A DNA stretch of 50,580 nt from Aestuariicoccus sp032586235 (lineage in GTDB: Bacteria > Pseudomonadota > Alphaproteobacteria > Rhodobacterales > Rhodobacteraceae), in contig NZ_JAWHTD010000031.1 of the NCBI RefSeq assembly GCF_032586235.1, positions 1 through 50,580 on the forward strand, in the 5' to 3' direction. Positions 16,010-24,574 of this stretch are shown here, piece after piece; the stretch's first letter is position 1; every line of letters starts with the position of its first letter. The position numbers and the translations under genes were made by a program. A model generated the notes under the pieces. The model worked only from the letters and a program-made list of their open reading frames with translations, was not told the DNA's origin and searched no databases.

Positions 16010-16558
16010 ATGCGGATGCGCTTGAAAAAGACGGTTGTGCTCGTCGGCATGATGGGCGCGGGAAAAACCGCCGTGGGCAAGGCCTTGGCGGCGCTTCTTC
16101 GTGTGCCCTTCATCGATTCCGACCACGAGATCGAGCTGGCCGCCAACATGACCATCGCCGAGATTTTCGCCCGCGATGGCGAGCCGTTCTTCCGCCAGAA
16201 GGAATCGCAGGTGATCGACCGGCTGCTTGAGAGCAGGGCGGGTATCCTGTCGACTGGCGGCGGCGCGTTCATGTCCGAAGAGAACCGTCGCAACATCAGC
16301 GCCAAGGGCGTGTCGGTCTGGCTCGACGCCGATCTGCCGCTCTTGTGGAACCGGGTCCGGCACAAGGACACCCGGCCGCTGCTGCGCGGGCCCGATCCGC
16401 TGGGCAAGCTCACCGAAATTTATCAGGCGCGGGTGCCGGTCTATGCGCTGGCCGATCTGGCGGTGAAGGCCGATCCGGCCTTTTCGATCGAGGAAATGGC
16501 CCGCCGTGTGCGCGACGCGCTGGCCACCCGCCCCGACGTGCTGGAGATCAAGGAATGA
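16010..16558 (+). CDS. aroK: Shikimate kinase AroK
   Basis: About 182 residues; phosphorylates shikimate to shikimate 3-phosphate in the chorismate pathway. The P-loop is GMMGAGKTAVGKALA, the shikimate-binding DSDHEIE follows, then the GGGAF motif and the lid arginines in RHKDTRPLL. The frame also opens at a TTG (15977) and a GTG (15998), and there is a second ATG at 16016. The ATG at 16010 has GAGAAG upstream and gives the usual length with the lysine-rich start before TVVLVG. Its TGA overlaps the aroB ATG (ATGA), so the two are coupled, as in most proteobacteria. Confidence 0.9.
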   Translation: MRMRLKKTVVLVGMMGAGKTAVGKALAALLRVPFIDSDHEIELAANMTIAEIFARDGEPFFRQKESQVIDRLLESRAGILSTGGGAFMSEENRRNISAKGVSVWLDADLPLLWNRVRHKDTRPLLRGPDPLGKLTEIYQARVPVYALADLAVKADPAFSIEEMARRVRDALATRPDVLEIKE

Positions 16559-17667
16559 CCGAAACCGTGCATGTACCGCTGGGCGACCGCGCCTATGACG
16601 TGCGAATCGGCTCCGGGCTGATCGCCCGCGCCGGGGCCGAGATCGCGCCGCTTCTGCACCGCCCCGAAGTGGCCATCGTCACCGACGAAACCGTCGCCGC
16701 CGCGCATCTGGCAACCTTGCAGGACGCGCTAAGGGCCGAGGGCATCGCCTCATCGGCCCTGACCCTGCCGCCCGGCGAAGCCACCAAAAGCTGGCCGCAT
16801 CTGATCCGCACGGTGGAATGGCTGCTCGACCAAAAGGTCGAGCGGCGCGGCGTGGTGATCGCCTTGGGCGGCGGTGTGGTCGGCGATCTGGTGGGATTTG
16901 CCGCCGCGATCCTGCGGCGCGGCGTGCGCTTTGTGCAGATCCCCACGTCGCTTTTGGCGCAGGTCGACAGCTCGGTCGGCGGCAAGACCGGCATCAACGC
17001 GCCGCAGGGCAAGAACCTCATAGGCGCGTTCCACCAGCCCAGCCTCGTGCTCGCCGATATCGACGCGCTGGCCACGCTGACCGCCCGCGATTTCCTCGCG
17101 GGCTATGGCGAGGTGGTGAAATACGGCCTTCTGGGGGACGCGGCGTTCTTCGAATGGCTCGAAGAAAACGGCCCCGCCCTTGCCGAAGGCGACGTCGCAA
17201 GCCGCGCCTATGCGGTGCGCCGCTCGGTCGAGATGAAGGCCGACATCGTCGTGCGCGACGAGACCGAACAAGGCGACCGCGCGCTTTTGAACCTGGGCCA
17301 CACCTTCTGCCACGCGCTCGAGGCCGCCACGGGCTATTCCGACCGCCTGCTGCATGGCGAGGGCGTGTCCATCGGCTGCGCGCTGGCGTTCGAACTTTCG
17401 TCGCGCCTCGGCCTCTGCTCGCAAGAGGTCCCCAGCCGTGTCCGTGCCCATCTCTCGGCCATGAAGATGAAGACCGACCTCTCCGACATCCCCGGCGATC
17501 TGCCGGGGGCCGAAGCACTGCTCGATCTCATGGGCCAGGACAAGAAGGTCATCGACGGCCAGCTGCGCTTCATCCTCGCGCGCGGCATTGGCGCGGCCTT
17601 CGTCACTTCGGACGTGCCCCGCGACGCGGTACTGTCGGTGCTCGACGACGCGCTGCGCGCCCGCTGA
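16555..17667 (+). CDS. aroB: 3-dehydroquinate synthase AroB
   Basis: A 370-residue enzyme converting DAHP to 3-dehydroquinate, the second step of the shikimate pathway, using NAD and a divalent metal. Visible signatures are GGGVVGDLVGFAAA (NAD binding), SSVGGKTGIN (substrate/phosphate), the metal-binding GHTFCHALEA and HGEGVSIG, and a KYG lysine. The ATG at 16555 overlaps the aroK stop (ATGA). The open frame continues further upstream inside aroK but that part has no homologous character. Convergent with ssb across a 90-base gap filled by hairpins. Confidence 0.93.
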   Translation: MTETVHVPLGDRAYDVRIGSGLIARAGAEIAPLLHRPEVAIVTDETVAAAHLATLQDALRAEGIASSALTLPPGEATKSWPHLIRTVEWLLDQKVERRGVVIALGGGVVGDLVGFAAAILRRGVRFVQIPTSLLAQVDSSVGGKTGINAPQGKNLIGAFHQPSLVLADIDALATLTARDFLAGYGEVVKYGLLGDAAFFEWLEENGPALAEGDVASRAYAVRRSVEMKADIVVRDETEQGDRALLNLGHTFCHALEAATGYSDRLLHGEGVSIGCALAFELSSRLGLCSQEVPSRVRAHLSAMKMKTDLSDIPGDLPGAEALLDLMGQDKKVIDGQLRFILARGIGAAFVTSDVPRDAVLSVLDDALRAR

Positions 17668-17682
17668 CGCAGGGCCCTTGTC

Positions 17683-17748
17683 CGTTTCACTGATCCAGAA
17701 ATATCCCGGGGGGGCCGTGCCCATGGCACGGCGGGGGCAGAGCCCCCG
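17683..17748 (-). repeat. Hairpin repeat between convergent aroB and ssb
   Basis: Two adjacent hairpins, CCGTGCC/GGCACGG (17715-17731) and CGGGGGC/GCCCCCG (17732-17748). On the minus strand they lead into CCCCCGGGATATTTCTGG and ATCAGTGAAAC. The same ordered blocks recur at 22153-22202 (minus) and 48727-48779 (plus). Lying between two converging genes it probably also acts as a bidirectional terminator. This is an inferred role. Confidence 0.65.
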
Positions 17749-17757
17749 AACCGCGCT

Positions 17758-18273
17758 TTAGAAAGGGATCTCGTCGTCGATATCGCGCGCGGGCGCCCGC
17801 GCGGGGCCCGAGCCGCCCCCGCCGTAACCACCCTGATCGCCGCCACCATAGCCCTGATCGCCGCCGTAATCGCCGCCGCCGCCATAACCGCCGCCACCAC
17901 CGCCGCCGCCCGAGCCGCCCTCGCGGCTGTCGAGGAAGGTCAGTTCACCGGCATAGGGGCGCAGCACGACCTCGGTCGAATAGCGGTCCTGCCCGGATTG
18001 GTCCTGCCATTTGCGGGTTTCCAGCTTGCCCTCGATATAGACCTTCGAGCCCTTGCGCAGATATTGCTCGGCCAGCCGGGCGAGGTTTTCGTTGAAGATC
18101 GCCACCGAATGCCACTCGGTGCGTTCGCGCCGTTCGCCGGTGTTGCGGTCTTTCCACGTCTCCGAGGTGGCGATGCGCAGGTTGCAAACCTTCCCGCCGT
18201 TCTGGAACGTGCGCACTTCGGGGTCGCGGCCCAGATTGCCGATCAGGATCACCTTGTTGACCGAACCTGCCAT
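17758..18273 (-). CDS. ssb: Single-stranded DNA-binding protein
   Basis: A 171-residue SSB. The OB-fold occupies about 1-112, starting AGSVNKVILIGNLGRDPEVR and including WHSVAIFNENLARLAEQYLRKG in sections. A very glycine-rich linker follows (about 120-155), and the conserved acidic tip is DIDDEIPF, which binds partner repair and replication proteins. It acts as a tetramer on ssDNA in replication, repair and recombination. Length and tail are complete. The gene is convergent with aroB and divergent from the lytic transglycosylase gene. Confidence 0.95.
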   Translation of the reverse strand: MAGSVNKVILIGNLGRDPEVRTFQNGGKVCNLRIATSETWKDRNTGERRERTEWHSVAIFNENLARLAEQYLRKGSKVYIEGKLETRKWQDQSGQDRYSTEVVLRPYAGELTFLDSREGGSGGGGGGGGYGGGGDYGGDQGYGGGDQGGYGGGGSGPARAPARDIDDEIPF

Positions 18274-18468
18274 GATTGTCCTCTTTCTCGTCTCTAACCG
18301 ATAGGGTGCCGGGCCGAATCTGGCCTCGGCGGCGTTTCGCTCAGACTACACGACCCAACCCCGGTGAATAAGGGGTTAAGGACGAAAATCGCGGCCCGGC
18401 CCCGGGGTGGCGGAATCGCTCGGAATGGGTATAGTGCGCCAAGGTTCCGATGTGGGGGCATTGTGACG

Positions 18469-19077
18469 ATGCGGGCAAGTGTGACGGTGGCTCTGGCCTT
18501 TGGGGCGACGATGGTGGCGCAGGCGGCCCTGTCCGAGACGATCTCGACCAAGAACCGCGTGCTGCTTTTCAGCAACCAGACCAAGGTTTTGGACAGCCGC
18601 GCGGCGCAGCAATACAAGAACTCCGTCCGGCTCAAGCCGCCCACCGTGATCACGCCCACGAAATGGGGCCCTGCCACCAATGACGGATCGGTGCCGGTCT
18701 ATCGCGGGCGCTACAACGGCGTGTACGCCGATATGGCCCGCTCTGCCGCGCGCAGGCATGGCGTGCCCGAGAACCTGTTCCTGCGGCTGGTGAAGCAGGA
18801 ATCCAATTTCAAGCCGCGTGCCCGGTCGCACAAGGGCGCTATCGGGCTGGCCCAGCTGATGCCCGGCACCGCGCGCATTCTGGGCGTCGACCCGCACGAT
18901 CCGGCCGAGAACCTCGAAGGCGGCGCACGCTATCTGGCGCAGCAATACCGCGAGTTCGGATCCTGGCGTCTGGCGCTGGCGGCCTATAACGCGGGCCCCC
19001 AGGCGGTGAAAAAGCACCGCGGCGTGCCGCCTTACCGTGAGACCCGGAACTACGTCAAAAAGATCTGGGGCAGCTGA
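18469..19077 (+). CDS. Periplasmic lytic transglycosylase (SLT domain)
   Basis: About 202 residues starting at the ATG at 18469, which yields a signal peptide MRASVTVALAFGATMVAQAA. The frame opens earlier (18364) and a GTG lies at 18463, but upstream residues are not signal-like. The SLT domain has the catalytic Glu in LVKQESNFKPRARS, the GAIGLAQLMPGTA block, and AAYNAGPQAV near the end. Such enzymes cleave the MurNAc-GlcNAc bond in peptidoglycan with 1,6-anhydro formation. Small Roseobacter forms like this may support wall turnover or passage of envelope machines, which is not shown here. The next gene follows after 13 bases. Confidence 0.85.
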   Translation: MRASVTVALAFGATMVAQAALSETISTKNRVLLFSNQTKVLDSRAAQQYKNSVRLKPPTVITPTKWGPATNDGSVPVYRGRYNGVYADMARSAARRHGVPENLFLRLVKQESNFKPRARSHKGAIGLAQLMPGTARILGVDPHDPAENLEGGARYLAQQYREFGSWRLALAAYNAGPQAVKKHRGVPPYRETRNYVKKIWGS

Positions 19078-19090
19078 GCCGGGCCGCGCC

Positions 19091-19438
19091 ATGAGAGCCG
19101 TCCTCACGCTCTGGCGCCGTCATCCGCTGCTGACATCGGCCTTTGTGCTGTCGTCCGCGGCCGTGCTTTTTTTTGCCGTCCGGCTTGTGGTCTTTACCGT
19201 CTACTGGGCCAATCCCGCGCATCGCGATCAGGCGCTCGCGGGCTGGATGACCCCGCGCTATGTCGCCCAAAGCTGGCATATCGCGCCTCAGGATATGGCA
19301 GAGATCCTGCAGCTGAGCCGTGACGGACAGGGCCGGCGCATCACGCTGGCCCAGATTGCCGAGGCGCGGGGCATGCCCCTGCCGGTTCTGTTGGACGAGC
19401 TCGACGCCGCCATCGCCGCGCACCGGGCTGCGCAATGA
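19091..19438 (+). CDS. Small one-helix membrane protein, hypothetical
   Basis: 115 residues from the ATG at 19091. One transmembrane segment at about 13-36 (LLTSAFVLSSAAVLFFAVRL) is followed by a soluble C-terminal part with a helical region (PLPVLLDELDAAIAAHRAAQ). No family recognised. It sits 13 bases after the transglycosylase gene and overlaps the DedA gene by ATGA, so the three likely form one operon. The soluble part may interact with one of its neighbours. That is conjecture from position only. Confidence 0.65.
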   Translation: MRAVLTLWRRHPLLTSAFVLSSAAVLFFAVRLVVFTVYWANPAHRDQALAGWMTPRYVAQSWHIAPQDMAEILQLSRDGQGRRITLAQIAEARGMPLPVLLDELDAAIAAHRAAQ

Positions 19439-20049
19439 CGCTGACGGAAACCGCCTTGTCGCTGGTGCCCGTCTATGGCCCTGTGGCGCTTTTGACGGTG
19501 ACCTTCCTGTCGTGCCTGGCGCTGCCGGTACCCAGTTCGCTGATGATGCTGACGGGCGGCGCCTTTGTGGCGTCGGGCGACCTCGAGGCTTTGTCGGTCG
19601 TCGCGGCGGCGCTTGGCGGCTCGGTGCTGGGCGATCAGGCGGGGTTCGCCATCGGGCGGCGCGGGTCGGGCCTGCTGGCCCGGCTAGGCCGCGACCCCAA
19701 GCGCGCGAAAATGCTCGACCGCGCCAGGTCACGGCTCCATGCCCGCGCCGCGACAACGGTCTTTCTCACCCGGTGGCTTTTCAGCCCGCTGGGGCCTTAC
19801 GTCAATTTCGCCGGCGGTGCGGCCGGGCTGGGCTGGGCGCGGTTCAGCCTGGCCTCTGTCCTTGGCGAAAGCGTCTGGGTGACGCTCTACATCGGGCTCG
19901 GTGCCGCCTTCGCCAGCCAGCTCGAGGCGCTGTCGGACATGCTGGGCGCTGTGTCGGGCCTGCTGGTGGCGCTGCTGCTGACGGTGCTTTCAGGCCGCGC
20001 GCTTCTGCACCGCCTGAAAGCGCAAGGCGCTACTCCGCCGCGACCTTGA
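19435..20049 (+). CDS. DedA/VTT family membrane protein
   Basis: 204 residues with four to five hydrophobic segments. The VTT (SNARE-associated) domain shows PVPSSLMMLTGGAFVASGD, GSVLGDQAGFAIGR and the TRWLFSPLGPYVNFAGGAAG block, whose arginine is a conserved feature of DedA proteins. DedA proteins are flippases or transporters tied to undecaprenyl phosphate or phospholipid recycling and membrane potential in several bacteria. The substrate here is undetermined. It overlaps the small membrane protein gene by ATGA, and its last 20 bases overlap the convergent ABC ATPase gene. Confidence 0.8.
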   Translation: MTLTETALSLVPVYGPVALLTVTFLSCLALPVPSSLMMLTGGAFVASGDLEALSVVAAALGGSVLGDQAGFAIGRRGSGLLARLGRDPKRAKMLDRARSRLHARAATTVFLTRWLFSPLGPYVNFAGGAAGLGWARFSLASVLGESVWVTLYIGLGAAFASQLEALSDMLGAVSGLLVALLLTVLSGRALLHRLKAQGATPPRP

Positions 20050-22114
20050 TCACCGGCTCCATATTGGCGAACTCCGCCTCCGAGAGGTGACACTTGATCT
20101 GATGCCCATCCGCCATGGTCCTCTGCGGCGGTACCTCTTTTTCGCAGAGCCCGCCGGGCACCTTCGATTTCCACCGGCAGCGGGTCTGGAACGGGCAGCC
20201 CGGCGGCGGGTTCATCGCCGAGGGGATGTCGCCCTCCAGCACGATATGCTGCTTTACCACCTTGGTGTCGGCGATGGGCACCGCCGAAAGCAGCGCCTCG
20301 GTATAAGGATGGTAGGGCGGGGCAAAAACCTGCTCGGTGGTGCCAAGCTCGACCACATGGCCCAGATACATCACCATCACCCGGTCGCTGAGATAGCGCA
20401 CGATGGATAGATCGTGGCTGATGAACAACAGCGTGGTCTTGTGCTCGCGCTGGATCTCCATCAGCAGGTCGGTCACGGCGGCCTGCACGCTGACGTCCAG
20501 CGCCGACACCGGCTCGTCCGCCACGACGATCCGCGCATCCCCCGCAAAGGCCCGCGCGATGCCCACACGCTGCTTTTGCCCGCCCGAAAGCTGGCGCGGC
20601 ATCCGGTCGGCGAAGGCGCGCGGCAGTTTCACCAGGTCGAGCAGCTTGAGCATCCGCTCGCGCCGTTCCGCCTCGCTGTCGCCGATGCCGAAGATCTCCA
20701 GCGCGCGCATGATCTGCCGGCCCACCGTCATCGACGGGTTGAGCGTGTCGAACGGGTTCTGGAACACCATCTGCACATCGGCAATGGTCTTGGTGTCGCG
20801 CGCCTCGATGGGCGTGCCCTCGATGTTCTTGTTGTCGAGCAGGATCTGCCCGTCGGTCGCCGTCTCGAGCCCCATCAGCACCTTGGCGAAGGTCGACTTG
20901 CCGCAGCCCGATTCGCCGACGATGGCCAACGTCTCGGATTCTCGCGCCTCGAAGGACAGGGTTTCGTTGGCCTTCACGACCTTGGTCTCGCCCGACTTGC
21001 CGAAAAGCGCGTTGGCCGCGACCTCGTAGTATTTCTTGAGGTTGTCCATCTTCAGCACGACCTGACCGGGCTTGGCCTTTTCGGTCTGCTTGCCGACGCT
21101 GATCGGCGCGTTCCAGTCGATCTCCTGAAATTTCAGGCAGCGCGTGGCGTGGCGGTCGTTGCCCGGCACGTCGAACATCGCGATGTTGCCCTTATCGCAG
21201 CGCCCCTGCTCGAAATAATCGCAACGGGGGCCGAAATTGCAGCCTGGCGGGCGTTCGTGGGGCAGGGGGAAGTTGCCCGGAATGGCCACCAGCGGACGGC
21301 TGTTCTTGTCCGCCCCCGGCAGCGGGATCGACCGGAATAGCGCCTGCGTATAGGGATGCTGCATCTCGTCGAAGACATCGGTGATCGAGCCGCGCTCTAC
21401 AGCCTCGCCGGAATACATCACGCAAAGGCGGTCGCAGGTTTCCAGCACCAGACCCAGGTTGTGGCTGATGAACAGCATCGAGGTGCCGTATTTCTTGCCC
21501 AGCTCCTTGACCAGCTCGACCACCGCCGCCTCGACCGTCACGTCGAGCGCCGTCGTCGGCTCGTCCAGGATCAGCAGCGACGGCTCGGCCATCAGCGCCA
21601 TGGCGATGACGATCCGCTGCTGCTGGCCGCCGGACAATTGGTGCGGATAGCTGTTGAGGATGCGCTTGGGGTCGGGCAGCTTCACATCCGTGACCACCTG
21701 CAACGCGCGCTCAAAAGCCTCTTTCTCCGAGGCGCGGCGGTGGATGATCGGAACCTCCATCAGCTGCTTGCCGATCTTCATCGCCGGATTGAGGCTCGCC
21801 ATCGGCTCCTGATAGATCATGGCGATCTCGGACCCGCGGATGTCGCGCAGCTCTTCGGCGCTCAGCGTGCTCAGATCGCGGCCCTTGAACTTGATCGAGC
21901 CGCCGACGATCCGCCCGTTCTTGCCCAGATCCTGCATCACCCCCAGCGCCACGGTGGATTTGCCGCAGCCGGATTCGCCGACAAGGCCCACCGCCTCGCC
22001 CGGCTGCACCGCCACCGAGAAATCCATCACCGCCGGAATTTCCCGCAGCCGGGTGAAGAAGGAAATCGACAGCTTGTCGATCTCCAGAATGGGCCCGCTA
22101 TAGCCGTCTTTCAT
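20030..22114 (-). CDS. Fused double ATPase of a peptide/nickel-type ABC importer
   Basis: About 694 residues carrying two complete ABC ATPase domains, equivalent to DppD and DppF joined. Each has Walker A GESGCGKST and a signature (LSGGQQQRIVIAMAL in the first, LSGGQKQRVGIARAF in the second). Each has a Walker B Asp-Glu and a C-terminal oligopeptide-type extension, with the cysteine motif CNFGPRCDYFEQGRC in the first and CPFQTRCRWKS in the second. These extensions bind an Fe-S cluster in some relatives. The ATG at 22114 has GGGAGA in good position. An ATG 11 codons upstream is less likely. It is the last gene of the binding protein-permease-permease-ATPase operon. Confidence 0.88.
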   Translation of the reverse strand: MKDGYSGPILEIDKLSISFFTRLREIPAVMDFSVAVQPGEAVGLVGESGCGKSTVALGVMQDLGKNGRIVGGSIKFKGRDLSTLSAEELRDIRGSEIAMIYQEPMASLNPAMKIGKQLMEVPIIHRRASEKEAFERALQVVTDVKLPDPKRILNSYPHQLSGGQQQRIVIAMALMAEPSLLILDEPTTALDVTVEAAVVELVKELGKKYGTSMLFISHNLGLVLETCDRLCVMYSGEAVERGSITDVFDEMQHPYTQALFRSIPLPGADKNSRPLVAIPGNFPLPHERPPGCNFGPRCDYFEQGRCDKGNIAMFDVPGNDRHATRCLKFQEIDWNAPISVGKQTEKAKPGQVVLKMDNLKKYYEVAANALFGKSGETKVVKANETLSFEARESETLAIVGESGCGKSTFAKVLMGLETATDGQILLDNKNIEGTPIEARDTKTIADVQMVFQNPFDTLNPSMTVGRQIMRALEIFGIGDSEAERRERMLKLLDLVKLPRAFADRMPRQLSGGQKQRVGIARAFAGDARIVVADEPVSALDVSVQAAVTDLLMEIQREHKTTLLFISHDLSIVRYLSDRVMVMYLGHVVELGTTEQVFAPPYHPYTEALLSAVPIADTKVVKQHIVLEGDIPSAMNPPPGCPFQTRCRWKSKVPGGLCEKEVPPQRTMADGHQIKCHLSEAEFANMEPVIKVAAE

Positions 22115-22152
22115 GTGGTGTCTCCCTGTCGGGGACCAGAGTGACATCTCTG

Positions 22153-22202
22153 TTTCATCTGGTCGAAAATATCCCGGGGGGTCCGGGGGGCTGGCCCCCC
22201 GG
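22153..22202 (-). repeat. Hairpin repeat between permease and ATPase genes
   Basis: On the minus strand, GGGGGGCCAGCCCCCC forms a hairpin and is followed by GGACCCCCCGGGATATTTT, then CGACCAGATGAAAC. It shares block order with the repeats at 17683-17748 and 48727-48779. It sits within an apparent operon, about 40 bases before the ATPase start, and could dampen read-through or protect RNA ends. Role inferred. Confidence 0.6.
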
Positions 22203-22213
22203 CTCCGCCCTCG

Positions 22214-23410
22214 TCAGTCTTTCAGGCTTTCCTCGCGCAGCCCGTCCGCCAGCAGATTAAGCCCCAGCACGAGGCTCAGCAGCGACAGCGCCGGCACGAT
22301 GGCGGGGTGCAGATAGATCTGCAGCAACCGCCGCCCGTCGTTGATCGTCGTGCCCCAGTCGGGGCTCTCGGGCGGCAGGCCCAGGCCGAAGAAGCCCAAG
22401 GTGCCCAAAAGGATCGTGGTGTAGCCGATGCGCAGACAGAAATCGACGATCAGCGGCCCGCGCGCGTTGGGCAGGATCTCCCACAGCATGATGTACCACG
22501 TGCCCTCGCCACGGGTCTGGGCGGCGGCAACGTAGTCGCGGGTCTTGATGTCCATCGCCAGCCCCCGGACGATCCGGAAGACGGTGGGCGAGTTCACAAA
22601 GACCACCGACACGAAGACCACGAGGATCCCCGACGGCACGTCGAAAAGATCGGCGAAGCCCGGGATCACATGCACCTTCGATCCCACCTCGGATATCAGC
22701 GACAGGTACAGCCAGCCCAGCACCCCCAGCACCCCGATCAGAAGCGGCGTGCGCAGCCTTGGCCGCGTGTGGTAGCGCGAATTGAGCAGCACCGCCGCGA
22801 AGACGATCGGGAAGATAAAGAGGAACGTCGCCATGTAATTGGGGATCCCGGTCGCCACGATTTCCGGCGTGACCAGCAGGTAAAACAGCAGGATCACCGG
22901 GAAGGCGAGGATCAGGTTCGCCAGGAACGACAGGAACGTGTCCAGCCGGCCGCCGAAATATCCCGCCGGCAGCCCCAGCGTGATCCCCACCATGAAGGCA
23001 AAGAGCGTGGCCAGCGGCGCGATCTGCACCACCACCCAGGACCCCTTGATCATGCGGCTGAAGACGTCGCGCGCCAGGTTGTCGCCGCCGAAGAGGTAAT
23101 AGGGATAAAGCCCTTCCTCCGCGGCGCCCGGAACGGGCGTTCCCGGCGGCTTGTTCTTCATGGCCGAGATCTGGCTCAGCGGATCATGAGTGACGATCAG
23201 GTCGAAGGCGCCGTAGATGCCGGTAAAGACCCAGAACATCACCAGCGCAAAGCCGATCATGCCGATCACGCTGTCGAAAAGCTTGCCGTAAAGCCCCAGC
23301 CGCCGCTTGAACAGCATCGACACGACGAACAGCAGGACCAGCGAAATCCACACCGGCGTGAATTGGGCGAGGACGCGGAGGATGATCTCCCCCCAGGACA
23401 AAGGATCCAT
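22214..23410 (-). CDS. ABC transporter permease, DppC/OppC type
   Basis: 398 residues with about seven hydrophobic segments. The EAA-type cytoplasmic loop is in AAAQTRGEGTWYIMLWEILPNA, followed by the conserved ending seen in DppC/OppC permeases (LGFFGLGLPPESPDWGTTIND...NLLADGLR). It is longer than usual (DppC is about 300) because of an extended N-terminal part with two additional hydrophobic stretches (about 13-33 and 44-70). It sits 15 bases downstream of the first permease gene. It should form the membrane channel together with that protein, energised by the fused ATPase. Confidence 0.87.
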   Translation of the reverse strand: MDPLSWGEIILRVLAQFTPVWISLVLLFVVSMLFKRRLGLYGKLFDSVIGMIGFALVMFWVFTGIYGAFDLIVTHDPLSQISAMKNKPPGTPVPGAAEEGLYPYYLFGGDNLARDVFSRMIKGSWVVVQIAPLATLFAFMVGITLGLPAGYFGGRLDTFLSFLANLILAFPVILLFYLLVTPEIVATGIPNYMATFLFIFPIVFAAVLLNSRYHTRPRLRTPLLIGVLGVLGWLYLSLISEVGSKVHVIPGFADLFDVPSGILVVFVSVVFVNSPTVFRIVRGLAMDIKTRDYVAAAQTRGEGTWYIMLWEILPNARGPLIVDFCLRIGYTTILLGTLGFFGLGLPPESPDWGTTINDGRRLLQIYLHPAIVPALSLLSLVLGLNLLADGLREESLKD

Positions 23411-23425
23411 GTCGGTTATCCTCCC

Positions 23426-24472
23426 TTAAGACACGCTGATGCGCGGGTTGAGATAGACATATCCGATGTCGGATATGAGCTGCGTGACCAGCACCACGAT
23501 CACCGACACCACCGACACGCCCAGCAAAAGCTCGATGTCGTTGTTGCCGGCGGCCTGCACCAGCGTCCAGCCGAAGCCCTTGTAGTTGAACAGCGTCTCG
23601 ACGATGACGACCCCGTTCAAGAGCCAGGGGAACTGCAGCATGATCACCGTGAAAGGCGCGATCAGCGCGTTGCGCAGCGCGTGTTTCACCACGATGTTGG
23701 GAAAGCTCACGCCTTTCAGCCGCGCGGTGCGGATGTATTGCGCGGTCATGACCTCGGCCATCGAGGCGCGGGTCATCCGCGCGATATAGCCCATGCCGTA
23801 AAGCGCGATGGTCAGCACCGGCAGGAAGAAATTCTCGAAATTGGCGCTTTCCATGGCGCTGGTTGCGGTGCCCTTGAACCATTTGAGCCCCACCGCCGAC
23901 GACGCGAAGACCGCGATCAGGATCACCCCCGACACGTATTCAGGCGTGGCCGTCGTGGTGATCGCCACGGTCGAAAGCGCCCGGTCGGTGCGCGACCCCT
24001 CGCGCATCCCCGCCAGAACGCCCAGGATCAGCGCCGAGGGCACCATCAGCACCATGACCCAGAACATCAGCTTGCCCGTCAGCCCCAGCCGCGTGCCGAT
24101 GATCTCGCCCGCGGATTCCTGAAAGACCGTCGAATAGCCCCAGTCCCCCTGCAGGATACCGCAGTATGTCGGGGCCTCCTCGGGGGCGATCCCGTCGCGG
24201 ATACATTTGCCGCGCACGTCGCCGCTGTCCGACTCGATCACGTAGCCCGGCAGCACGCCCAGCCATTGGCCGTATTTGGTCAAGAGCGGCTGGGTATAGC
24301 CGCGGTTGTCCAGCCAGCTGGCGACCTCTTCCTCGGACATGCGGAAATTGCCCTGGGTCTTGGCCAGTTTTTCGAGGTTCGGGTAAAGGTTGGTCAGAAA
24401 GAAGACGATGAACGTCAGGCACAGCGCCGTGATGATCATGATCCCGGACCGACGAAGGATGAACAGTCCCAT
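23426..24472 (-). CDS. ABC transporter permease, DppB/OppB type
   Basis: 348 residues from the ATG at 24472, preceded by AGAGAGG. An earlier ATG at 24535 adds 21 unlikely residues. The protein starts GLFILRRSGIMIITALCLTF, the common OppB-like first helix. It shows the permease loop RTARLKGVSFPNIVVKHALRNALI and ends in a final membrane helix followed by NPRISVS. A periplasmic loop between the first helices contains several cysteines (KCIRDG, TYCGIL), so a disulfide there is possible. First permease of the operon; substrate probably a peptide or similar solute, not determined. Confidence 0.87.
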   Translation of the reverse strand: MGLFILRRSGIMIITALCLTFIVFFLTNLYPNLEKLAKTQGNFRMSEEEVASWLDNRGYTQPLLTKYGQWLGVLPGYVIESDSGDVRGKCIRDGIAPEEAPTYCGILQGDWGYSTVFQESAGEIIGTRLGLTGKLMFWVMVLMVPSALILGVLAGMREGSRTDRALSTVAITTTATPEYVSGVILIAVFASSAVGLKWFKGTATSAMESANFENFFLPVLTIALYGMGYIARMTRASMAEVMTAQYIRTARLKGVSFPNIVVKHALRNALIAPFTVIMLQFPWLLNGVVIVETLFNYKGFGWTLVQAAGNNDIELLLGVSVVSVIVVLVTQLISDIGYVYLNPRISVS

Positions 24473-24536
24473 GGTGCCTCTCTTTGGTCTTGTTATTGCG
24501 GACCGGTCCCGTGGCTGCGGCCCGTCCCTTGGCAAA

Positions 24537-24560
24537 CGGGCCGCCCTTTGGGGCGGCCCG
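24537..24560 (-). terminator. Intra-operon hairpin after the binding protein gene
   Basis: A perfect 10-bp stem, CGGGCCGCCC (24537-24546) with GGGCGGCCCG (24551-24560) and a four-base loop, lies between the binding protein stop and the first permease. On the minus strand only TTTG follows, so it should be a leaky terminator or an RNA stabiliser. Such hairpins commonly keep the binding protein more abundant than the membrane parts. Confidence 0.7.
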
Positions 24561-24574
24561 TGCGATGGTCTCTA

